From contig CAJHNH020008001.1 of NCBI GenBank assembly GCA_905116865.2, forward strand, positions 452,968 through 516,967: 64,000 nucleotides of DNA. Direction: 5' to 3'. This stretch comes from Candidula unifasciata (taxonomy: Eukaryota > Mollusca > Gastropoda > Stylommatophora > Geomitridae). Each line of letters begins with the position of its first letter. The stretch's first letter is position 1. Positions 29,249 to 38,900 of the stretch are shown in pieces. The notes beneath the pieces are model-generated. The model ran no database searches. It saw only the letters and a list, made by a program, of their open reading frames with translations, and had not been told where the DNA came from. The translations under genes were made by a program, and so were the position numbers.

Positions 29249-29610
29249 TGGCTATCCTCCGAATAACGGGCACAAAAGATGGCGGCCAATGGCGCGCAAA
29301 CAAGGTCTCAGTCACGTGTAAATTGCGCACTTCTGGCGACCTAATTTGCGGTTTTCCGGCGACTACCTCCACCGCCGAGAGTATCCCCCACGCCGCTAAC
29401 GCGGCGTGGATTTGGGCTAAACTAGATGGCTAGGACTCACGAGCAAAGTTGCAGGAGATGCGGAAGCTGCTGCTTGTGAGTCCCAGCCATCTAGTTTATC
29501 CCCAATCCGCAATTTAGGTCACAGGAAGTGCGCAATTGACACATGGCTGAGGCTCTGTTATGATGTTTCTGCGGCCGCCATCTTTTGTGCCCGTTATTCG
29601 GAGGATAGCC
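29249..29610. mobile_element. Foldback element with near-palindromic arms, 6-bp TSD
   Basis: A 362-bp, GC-rich element beginning GGCTATCCTCCGAATAACGG GCACAAAAGATGGCGGCC and ending with its reverse complement (29570-29610). Inner segments (CACGTGTAAATTGCGCACTT, CTAGATGGCTAGGACTCACG) also have inverted partners (TGCGCAATTGACACATGGCT, GTGAGTCCCAGCCATCTAG), so most of it folds back. CAACAT flanks at 29243-29248 and 29611-29616. Removal restores ...EQATKDV-VIV... in the minus-strand RNase H frame, which confirms the borders. No coding capacity; superfamily not assigned. Confidence 0.88.
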
Positions 29611-29616
29611 CAACAT

Positions 29617-30030
29617 CTTTGGTAGCTTGTTCTGCTACTCGTGTGAATGCTCTGGGAGCAACAGTTATCTCCATGGTCATGCTTGACGTGGTTGTCTGGA
29701 ATGTGCCGTTATCCTCTTTTATTGATTTCCCCATCCTTTGTGCTGTATGTGCCAAGGCTGACATTTGATCCGCTATTTGTATCAACAACATCTCCAGGGC
29801 ACGAATGCTGATCCACCGCCTTCTCTAGATTCTCATGTACGCCTTCACATGTGCCAGTTTGTGTCTGGTGATCATCGTCGGTAAACCCAGGACATATCCC
29901 ATGGCGTGACACAAGATGCCTTTTGTGTAGCCGAATATGTCTCACTACCTCATTTTTTTTTACCCGATCCAATCGTTCTAACTGGGTTATGCTGACACTG
30001 TGTTCTATAACACTAAACACAAGTTCCTGA
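29617..30030 (-). pseudogene. RNase H-family LINE (minus), right of foldback element
   Basis: The minus strand reads ITQLERLDRVKKNEVVR near 29975 (RT C-terminal region, normally LERLDRVQN-A-R), and IKEDNGTFQTTTSSMTMEIT with VAPRAFTRVAEQATKDV at 29720-29620, the start of RNase H including the Glu of the METT-type motif. It joins 28824-29242 across the foldback. Confidence 0.8.
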
Positions 30031-30189
30031 TAGCGATGTAAAAGTTGGCGTTGTTCAATGTCGGCGTATGCTAGTCCTTAGTGCCGTGAAACTTTTCCTG
30101 GCTCTAACGTTTGTAGTGGTGTTTTGACATTTTTTTTTTAAAGTTGCTCACCATTTCCAGATTACGATGAGTATGTCAGTGATGATGGT

Positions 30190-30570
30190 GGTGACCCTAT
30201 TGTTGGGAAAACAAAAATAGACCCACTGCCTCCCCAACAAGTATGTCGTAGGAGTCGACTAACTGGGAACGTCGTTTGAAGTTGAAGTGCATCTGCCCTC
30301 GAGGTAAGTAATAACTGTACGCAAAAAAAGCCAATGAAACTCATCTACACGCAAAACTCAGGCCCTGGCACAAAGCCAAAGTCCAGCCGAACAAACAACC
30401 AGGACTTTCCACTGGAGCTTATAGCCGGTGAACACAGAAGAAGAAGAAGAAGAAGAAGAAGAAGAAGAAGAAGAAGAAGAAGAAGAAGAAGAAGAAGAAG
30501 AAGAAGAAGAAGAAGAAGAAGAAGAAGAAGAAGAAGAAGAAGAAGAAGAAGAAGAAGAAGAAAAAGAAGA
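30190..30570 (+). mobile_element. SINE A with 135-bp (GAA)n tail
   Basis: The body at 30190-30435 has TGTTGGGAAAACAAAAATAG, ACCCACTGCCTCCCCAACAA, GTCGACTAACTGGG, GTGCATCTGCCCTCGAGG, CAACCAGGACTTTCCACTGG and AGCTTATAGCCGGTGAACAC, then AGAAGAAGAAG to about 30570 without interruption. From 30571 the tract decays into AATGATAATGATGATG. This copy shows directly that SINE A's 3' tail can grow into a long purine microsatellite. Confidence 0.92.
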
Positions 30571-30650
30571 AGATAATGATAATGATGATGATGATGAAGA
30601 AGAAGAAGAAAATGTTGATGATGATGAGGAGGATGATGATGATGTATGAA
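30571..30650 (+). repeat. Impure GAT/GAA tract continuing the SINE A tail
   Basis: GATAATGATAATGATGATGA and GAAGAAGAAGAAAATG blocks followed by GATGATGATGAGG. Compound microsatellite; the acidic frame through it is not a gene. Confidence 0.85.
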
Positions 30651-31781
30651 TGGGTCACTCTATAACACATGTGTGTGTAATCTATGACATCCCAAATGCA
30701 GCTCTAGTCTCGCTTCTGTGTGTGTGTTGCAACGGCAATCATATACTACACACATCTCTGTAGTGTTTTCTTATGTCAGCAGTTTGCGGTAGTGTACACA
30801 CACCAGGTCACGGTCACAAACGAGCTTACAGAAGAAGAAAAAACAGTATTAGAGTTAGTGTACAGAAAAAAAAACAGTATTAGAGTTAGTGTACAGAAAA
30901 AAAGACTTAAACGTGTTATTCACTATTGGTATCAGTGCTGCAACAAGAGACTCAGGGGAAAAGAAGGTAAAGAGACCAGACTTTGAACAGTTGGATGCTC
31001 TAGGTACGGCACGCACATGTGTTGCAGTTAACGCACACACATGATAGTCACTGGGGAAAACTCGGTCAAATATGTCTTGTCATGTGAAACTTACACTCTG
31101 TCTTGAATGGTCGAAAAAGACAAAGTGGTTAGAAAACAGACCCTTCGATATCACCTTGAAGGGAAAAGACCGAGTAGTTTAGAAGCAGACTTTTACATGC
31201 TCTATCATCTCGAAACACCCCCCCCCCCCTTTTGTTTTCAACCTGCTTTTGTAACTAGAATATTTGTAAGGTGTGGGTTGATTCCCCCCCCCCCCCCCCC
31301 ACCTTTTCCCCCAACCCTCTACACTGTTTAACTTATTGCGCTGCGCCTGCTTCGGTCTACTTTACTATCACTTTAACCTTCCACGTTTAATAAGCGTCAC
31401 AATCTTTTTGACACAGCTGGGAGGGGAGGGGGGGGGGTGTTAATTCAGATCGTGTCAATTTATCTAATCTTGCAGAACTACTCTCTGTTTATATAAGCAA
31501 AATATGCACCTCAGCTGATGTTCTCAATATTTTGTTTCGTATCATAGAAAGCGAACGTTGATTTGCTAAAAAGTAGGACTATCTATACGGTTCAAATCAA
31601 CACAGTGCACATAGAATCACCAGCAACGTGGGTGTGTTCTGTGTTACAGCGATCTGCAGAAGGTAAGACAAGACTGTTTGTCTTGTTTCCAGTTGATTCT
31701 TGTATCAGCTTAACGATTAGTTTTGTAATGGCAGGATTGCCAAACAGAACAGATTGATAATTGATCAGACATTCATCTTGA
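30651..31781. other. Intergenic DNA with C/G homopolymers, unassigned
   Basis: Contains a short direct repeat at 30838-30902 (AAAAACAGTATTAGAGTTAG twice), C runs near 31209-31219 and 31285-31300, and a G run near 31423. No gene recognised. Confidence 0.4.
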
Positions 31782-32065
31782 GACAAATCATCATCATCAT
31801 CAGGTGCATATGATAGCCGACTGGCGAGGGCGATCATGTCATGCCCATGAATTCTCAGGCATCTACCCAGTCCTAAAATAAAAATGTCATGCATGGTATT
31901 ATTATATATATATATGTTTAGGAACTGGGAAACAAGTTCTAACAGAATAATAATACCATGCATGACATTTTTTTTTTAGGACTGGGCAGGTGCCTGAAAA
32001 TTCATGGGCATGACATGATCGCCCTCGCCAGTCGGCTATGCACCTGATGATGATGATGATTTGTC
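31782..32065. repeat. Long inverted repeat (hairpin) with ~120-bp arms
   Basis: The left arm 31782-31905 (GACAAATCATCATCATCATC ... CATGCATGGTATTATTAT) is matched by the reverse complement at 31947-32065, differing by a 5-base indel (CATATGATAGCC / CATAGCC), an A/T-run change and a few substitutions. The ~40-base loop contains TATATATATATG and a small inner stem (AGGAACT / AGTTCT). The right arm ends exactly where the 22-bp array begins (TTTGTCATGCCATCAGTGAC). If transcribed it would be a near-perfect double-stranded RNA. Confidence 0.93.
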
Positions 32066-33308
32066 ATGCCATCAGTGACACTACATACCATCAGTGACAC
32101 CCCTACATGCCATCAGTGACACCACTACATGCCATCAGTGACACCACTACATGCCATCGGTGACACCACTACATTCCATCAATTACACCACTACATTCCA
32201 TCGGTGACACCACTACATTCCATCAGAGACACCACTACATGCAATCATTCCATCAGTGACACCACTACATTCCATCAGTGACACCACTACATGCCATCAG
32301 TGACAGGACTACATGCCATCAGTGACACCACTACATTCCATCAGTGACACCACAACATGCCATCAGTGACACCACTACATTCCATCAGTGACACCACTAC
32401 ATGCCATCAGTGACACCACTACATACCATCAGTGACACCACTACATTCCATCAGTGACACCACTACATGTCATCAATGACACCACAACATGCCATCAGTG
32501 ACACCACAACATGCCATCAGTGACACCACTACATTCCATCAGTGACAACACTACATTCCATCGATGACACCACTACATGCCATCGGTGACACCACTACAT
32601 GCCATCAGTGACACCACTACATGCCATCAGTGACACCACTACATGCCATCAGTGACACCACTACATGCCATCAGTGACACCACTACATGCCATCAGTGAC
32701 ACCACTACATGCCATCAGTGACACCACTACATGTCATCAGTGACACCACTACATTCCCTCAGTGACACCTACATTCCCTCAGTGACACCACTACATATCA
32801 TCAGGAACACCACTACATGCCATCAGTGACACCACAACATGCCATCAGTGACACCACTACATGTCATCAGTGACACCACTACATTCCCTCAGTGACACCA
32901 CTACATTCCCTCAGTGACACCACTACATTCCATCAGTGACACCACTACATTCCCTCAGTGACACCACTACATTCCCTCAGTGACACCACTACATACCATC
33001 AGTGACACCACTACATTCCCTCAGTGACACCACTACATTCCCTCAGTGGCACCACTACATGCCATCAGTGACACCACTACATGTCATCAGTGACACCACT
33101 ACATGTCATCGGTGACACCGCTACATTCCCTCAGTGACACCACTACATATCATCAGGGACACCACTACATATCATCAGGGACACCACTACATGTCATCAG
33201 GGACACCACTACATGTCATCAGTGACACCACTACATTCCCTCAGTGACACCACTACATGTCATCAGTGACACCACTACATGTCATCAGTGAGACCACTAC
33301 ATGCAATG
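32066..33308. repeat. 22-bp minisatellite, about 56 units
   Basis: Unit GACACCACTACATGCCATCA GT with position-specific variants (ATGCC, ATTCC, ATGTC, CATTCCCTCAG). Variant types cluster (CATTCCCTCAG in the right half), indicating local duplication blocks. The array begins at the end of the hairpin and ends at a C-rich tract (33315-33330). Confidence 0.97.
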
Positions 33309-33485
33309 ACACTCCCTTCCCCCCCCCCTTTTTTCCCCCAAAAAATGAATAGGTTGTCAAGAATCCTCTCATATTGTCTTCCTTTGCCTTGTTTCCACAG
33401 ATCTTTCCTGTGGTCACAGCATGTTCCAGTTTCCTTCTTCTCATAGTCATAGCATGACCAAAAACTGATCCTTTTTTTCTGTTGT

Positions 33486-34229
33486 AACTCTTTCAGGCCC
33501 ATGAATTTTGACAGACTTTGCTCACAGTAATTTGCCTGTACCTTTGCCAAACCGAAATGGCAGAGATGGTGGTGTTAAATAAAATCAATAGATAATGAAA
33601 TATATTTCTGATCTCTACAAAATTACATATTTTTTAAAAAGGAATGAATTTACATTTTGAAGTTTTACAAAAAAAAATTCTTTACTCACCATGGTTTTGC
33701 AACCAAAAGAGCAGTGAATATCCATATTTGAGAATTCCAGAGTTATGATAAATGATAAGTTTCTAGGTTAGTTAAGCACTCAGAGGCTCTAAATTCTCAC
33801 AGAGTGCTTAACTCTTTCAGGCCCATGAATTTTGACAGACTTGGCCCAAATTAATTTCCCTTTACAAAAATGGCAGAGGGGTGGGTGCACAAGAAAGGCT
33901 ATAGATATTGTAATATACTTCTAATCCCTATTAAAGTATATATTTTTAAAAGAGAAATGAATGTACATTTTGAATCTGATGATAACTGTTTGTTTGATTT
34001 TGTTATAGTTAGTGGGAAAGAAGAATTCAGCAGGTGTTCATTTCACAAGGACAACATTTCACAAAATAATTTTTCACTTAACCATGGTTTTATAGCCACA
34101 AGAGTAGTAAATATCAAAATTTGAGAACAAAACTTCAAAGTTTGTTAAATTTCCTAACATATTCCAAAGTTATAATAACTTTCTAGGTTAGTTTAGCACT
34201 CAGGAGCTCTTAGTTCTCACAGAGTGCTG
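33486..34229. repeat. Tandem duplication of a piggyBac-like element end
   Basis: Two head-to-tail copies (33486-33808 and 33809-34229) each begin TAACTCTTTCAGGCCCATGA ATTTTGACAGACTT and end AGCACTCAG-AGCTCT ... TCACAGAGTGCT. The second is preceded by TTAA (33806-33809 region), the target expected of piggyBac elements. Confidence 0.8.
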
Positions 34230-34919
34230 AGCAAAATTTCAGAGAAAAAATGGCAGAAAAATATGACATTACGCACACACTATTTACTATTTACTTTGTA
34301 CAGTTATTTACAGACAGTAGCTGCGATGATTTTAGTGTAGCTTAGCCATGGTATAGTGCTGTCTCTTTGTTTAGAGCACTTTCCTTCTCTTACACCATAA
34401 ATACGGTAGTATGGGACATTGTCTATGTAATAAACTCATCAGAATCGCTTGATTCCGAATAGCTGATCGCTCAGCTTCACTGGTGAAAATTCACCGTCCG
34501 AATCACTTTCCAAAAAATCGAAATTTGTATTATCATTATCACAATTAAGAACATCTGACTAAAACAATTTCAGAGCTTCAGCCGCAGAAAGACGCATTCT
34601 GCGACCTGTACTCGTAGTTGAAACATTGGTATTCATGGCACTCAAAAACTAACTTAGAAAATAAACTGCTAAAATATTTCGCTGTTTTTTTCTCTCAAAT
34701 TATCCATGTGTGGTTTAGTCCAGGAAATGAAACTAAAAGGATTTCGGAAGAGTGACTTTCCCTGAATAGTTTAATCGTACCTCCAAACATTAGAAGCTAG
34801 TACGAAGCTGCGTGCGAAGCAAAATGTAAGGGACACACGATTGACGATGACACTGTTGTTTGGGCAAAACGGAACCTTCCCAAACAACGCTCACACCGTT
34901 GTTTGGGCCTCAAAGCGTT
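33809..34919 (-). mobile_element. piggyBac-like element remnant
   Basis: The left end TAACTCTTTCAGGCCCATGA and the reverse of the right end (34900-34919, GTTTGGGCCTCAAAGCGTTA) agree at about 15 of 20 bases. The minus strand at 34638-34440 starts MNTNVSTTSTGRRMRLSAAE and ALKLF, a stop, then DVLNCDNDN and DFLESDSDGEFSP, an acidic N-terminus of the kind seen in piggyBac transposases. No DDD catalytic core is present, so the element is internally deleted. Superfamily assignment is an inference from ends, TTAA and the acidic start. Confidence 0.5.
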
Positions 34920-34979
34920 AGAAAAAAATTTCAGACAAAATTTGACCTTTACAGTTACACACACCACATTTACTTTGTA

Positions 34980-35640
34980 GAGAATATAGTTATTTACAGA
35001 CTGTAGCTGCAATGATTTCAGTGTAGCTTAGCCATTGTTTGCTACTGTCTGAAACAGTCCTTTGGATAAAAATGTGGATAACTCACATTCTTTGGGGCGT
35101 TCTCTGTGTCAGAGCTTCAGCCACAGAAAGATGCATTTAGAGGCAGAACTTGTGGTTGGAACATTAGTATCCATGAAATAAAATGCACTTTCCAAAAATG
35201 ACACTAGCATTGAATGGAATTATTTTGTGCCCAAAATGTGCGAACAAAGACTTGGGAATGTCTGTAATATTCATAATCTGTCCGAAGCAGTCCTTTGGAT
35301 AAAAATGTGGGTGACTGTCACATCGTTTGGGACGTTCTTTGTGTCCGACTCATCATAACTGCTAGATTACCTAATAGCTGACCGTTCAGCTGCCGCTGGT
35401 GTAAAATCACTTTCTGAAAAATCTATATTTTCATTGTCATTATCAAAATTAAAAACATCTGACTGAAACAGTTTCAGAGCTTTAGCCATGGAAAAATGCA
35501 TTTAGAGGCCTGTACTTGTGGTTGGAACATTAGTATCCATGAAATAACAAAATGCACTTTCCAAAAAATGACACCAGCAGTGAATGGAATTATTTTGTGC
35601 CCAAAATGTGCGAACAAAGACTTGGGAATGACTGTAATAT
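34980..35640 (-). mobile_element. Further copies of the piggyBac-like N-terminal segment
   Basis: 35100-35280 and 35470-35640 are near duplicates: both have AGAGCTT(C/T)AGCCA, ATGCATTTAGAGGC, TGGTTGGAACATTAGTATCC and ATGGAATTATTTTGTGCCCA. The minus strand again reads MDTNVPTTSTGL and ALKLFQSDVFNFDNDNE with FSESDFTP. 34976-35040 also repeats 34310-34370. This block lies about 160 bases before the PFAS start codon. Confidence 0.55.
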
Positions 35641-35797
35641 TCATAATCTGTTTAAATCACCATAGATGTGTGCATGGGAATGCCCAATGTGGCCACTGTT
35701 GTTGATTGTGATAACATGAAAACTGTTCACAAATACATGTTGCAATATCACTGCACTGGTGTCTGGCAATGTCTTTTTTTTTTTAAATATTTCATAG

Positions 35798-35942
35798 ATG
35801 TCGAGAGTAATAAAATTCTTCAGGACCCCAGGTCTTACAGCGAGTCACCTGGAATCTGCTGTTGGCAAGATACAAGCAGTAGTTGGAGATACATTTGCCA
35901 CATTGACTACTGAAATCTGCTACTATATTGGTGTTGAAAATG
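35798..35942 (+). CDS. PFAS: PFAS exon 1 (first coding)
   Basis: ATG at 35798 begins [13 protein letters not shown], the usual start of eukaryotic PFAS; it ends in phase 1 before GTAAGT. A T-rich stretch ending TTTCATAG lies directly before the ATG and would serve as an acceptor, so a non-coding 5' exon may exist upstream. Confidence 0.88.
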
Positions 35943-38900
35943 GTAAGTAGTATGTTTTAATTTGAATGGTAGATATACTATTTATATTCACTAGCTTTTT
36001 ATCTTGACATTGACTACAATCAAAAGAGCAGATTTGTACATAATTTACTGTTATATATTTAGTCTTGGGTCTTGACCCAGCGTTCCCGTGTATATACGGT
36101 CCCAAGGTCATTGTTTGTTAAAGCACAGTTCATGCATGCACAAATAACTTTCAGTGGTAGGTTTTTGTCATACACCACAACACTGGGCAGCCGCGGTGGT
36201 CTAGCAGCTAGACGCTCGCCTGCCGATCGGAAGCTCGTGGGTTCAGTTCCAGAAGGGGGCCAGACTTGTTTTTCAAAAATGACCTTGGCTCCTAGGGCGA
36301 TCCAGCCTTGAGGGGGTACCAGATGCAGTCCTGGGAAGTAAAGGCGGTCATCATGATGCTGACCACATCACCCACCAAGTGCCATTTGGTCTATAAAACA
36401 AAGTCTAGCCCTATATATTTAATACGCATGAAAGGTGTGGAGAAGGACCTTTTACTTTACTTTTTACCACAACACTGGACTACAACCCAGTAACAGTGAC
36501 AATAATACACATTGTCATACATGCATTCCCCTTCTCTTACTTTGAAAAACTGTTTATTACTTTCAGGTTGTCATACTTACATTTACTTTCTCTAACTTTA
36601 AAAGACCATTTATTACTTTCAGGTTGTCATACTTACATCTATCTTTTTTAAATTTGGGAAAACATTTATTACTTTCAGGTTGTCATACATACACTTACTT
36701 TCTCTAACTTTAATTGACCATTTATTACTTTCAGGTTGTCGTACTTACATCTATCCTTTCTAAATTTGGTGAAAACATTTATTACTTTCAGGTTGTCATA
36801 CTCACACTTACTTTCTCTAACTTTTAAAGACCATTTGTTACTTTCAGGTTGTCATACATACATACACTTACTTTCTCTAACTTTAATTGACCATTTATTA
36901 CTTTCAGGTTGTCGTACTTACATCTATCCTTTCTAAATTTGGTGAAAACATTTATTACTTTCAGGTTGTCATTCTCACACTTACTTTCTCTAACTTTAAA
37001 GACTATTTATTACTTTCAGGTTGTCATACTTACACTTACTTTCTCTAACTTTAAAAGACCATTTATTACTTTTATCTTGTCATACTTTCATTTACCTTCT
37101 CTAAATTTGAAAAACATTTATTACTTTCAGGTGCACCTGAAGCAGACCTGTCCATTATAAAGTGGATTTTGTCGGTTCCATTCGAAGAAGAAAAGCTGAC
37201 TGTAGAGCCTACGCTTAGCCTCAAACCGCAGTCTCTTTTCTTTGAAATTGGTCCAAGGTATTCACTAGTGTTCTTTTAACCTTAATAGCCTTTCAGCCTG
37301 AGTCATCCAATGAATACATCACATTTGTTGCTTATAGTGTAAGGGGGGAAGGAGGGGAATACAAATGTGAGACACACCAGAAAAATGAGATAATGTGGCT
37401 TGAGCATCTACACATTTTCCGCAGGAGACAGAGCATCTGTAGGCTATCCCAAAGTGATTTAACCCTTTTTTCCAGAGAAACACCAAAATCAGCACTTCTG
37501 GTATGGGCCTCAACTTAACTGTCTCGGCAGTAATTTTTTTTAAACAAGAATCCTTGCTAAGAGCATTGATTCTGTTTGCACATTCGTGAATGTTTAACAG
37601 GTCCACCAATGGCTATAGTTACTAAAAACATAGCATAAGTAATTGTTGTCTTGTGAAAAACTAATTTTTATTTTATTTTTTATTATGAAATCTTGATTGA
37701 GGAAAACCTTTCCAAATTAAAAATTATTGGTGCTGTTGGTTTTTTTCTGGGCTACTGGGGTGCAATGGTTTGCTGAATTTTCCAGTTTTGATATTTTACT
37801 TATTATACCAGTCCTTCTACTTTTAGAACCGTCATTAAGCATAGTTATGACCATTAGCCTTGTAGTGACATGTGCAGAGGAAGTCAGGCCACATATTTCT
37901 GCTTATGATGTGCAATAAGAGTAAGTCTTCAACGGTGCAGTGTGAACATTTTGAATCATACTTGTTTTGACTTATGTAGACTTCGGTCTCTTGTCCTCAG
38001 ACAATTGCTACTTATCTGAACTAGGATTGCATAGTGATATAGTTTTAAAGGCCTTAAAATTTGTATATTTTTTTAAATTTAGAAATGACTTAGCACTGTG
38101 GACAAACTCATATTTGCTGTTTTCTCTGTCTCTTTTTCTGCCCATCCCCATCTTGAACACTGTCACTTCTTCTCCATTCTTCTCCCATCTCTCTAAATTC
38201 TATCTGTCTCTCCCCCTTCTGTGTATCTGTATTGTTTGCTTCCTTCTCTCCATCCTTCTATTTGTTTTTCTCTATTTGTTTGCCGCATTTTCTCTCTTTC
38301 CTCTCTCTCTCTCATATGTTTGCCTCTCATTCTCTGTATCTCTATTTCTCTCTCTCACTGTCTCCATTTGTTTCTCTCTCTCCCCCTACCTCCTTGTCTG
38401 TATCCATCTGTGCCTTTTATCTCTGTGTCTATTTGTTTGTCTCTCTCACTCCCTCACAATCTCTGCTAATCTCTCTCAGAATCTCTGTTTAGCTCAGTCT
38501 GCCATATGTTGTGTGAAGTCTACCATAGGATGTGTGAAGTCTACCATAGGATGTGTGAAGTCTACCATAGGATGTGTGAAGTCTACAATAGGATGTGTGA
38601 AGTCTTCCATAGAATATGTGAAGTCTTCCATAAGATTTGTGAAGTCTACACAGTTATAGGCTATCATAAAGATAGTCACTCTTTCTTGATTTTAGATGTC
38701 ACAAATAGATTATAATGTTTTTAAAAAAGAAAAATTTTATTTTTGTTTTACAGGTTAAATTTTTCAACAGCACAGTCAACCAACAGTGTATCTATTTGTA
38801 ATTCAGTTGGATATACCTTTATCAAGCGGATTGAGGTTTCAACCCGTTACCTTGTCACCTTTAAAGATGGCGTTAAGCTTTCATCCATAAATAAAGTGGC

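Noticed and set aside
30428..30649. Open frame encoding a poly-Glu/Asp protein
   Set aside because: It is the (GAA)n tail of a SINE A copy and a GAT tract; all frames through it are open because of composition.
32066..33308. CRISPR-like regular repeat array
   Set aside because: Units are contiguous 22-mers without unique spacers, in an intron-bearing eukaryotic genome; an ordinary minisatellite.
36546..37130. Recursive-splicing (zero-length exon) sites
   Set aside because: AG is followed by GT, but the sequence is GTTGTC and lacks the GTAAGT-type donor needed; kept as decoy acceptors instead.
37967..38659. A 230-residue Leu/Ser/Cys-rich open frame in PFAS intron 2
   Set aside because: It crosses a CT-rich low-complexity tract and the 21-bp array and lies entirely within an intron whose flanking exons join in frame.
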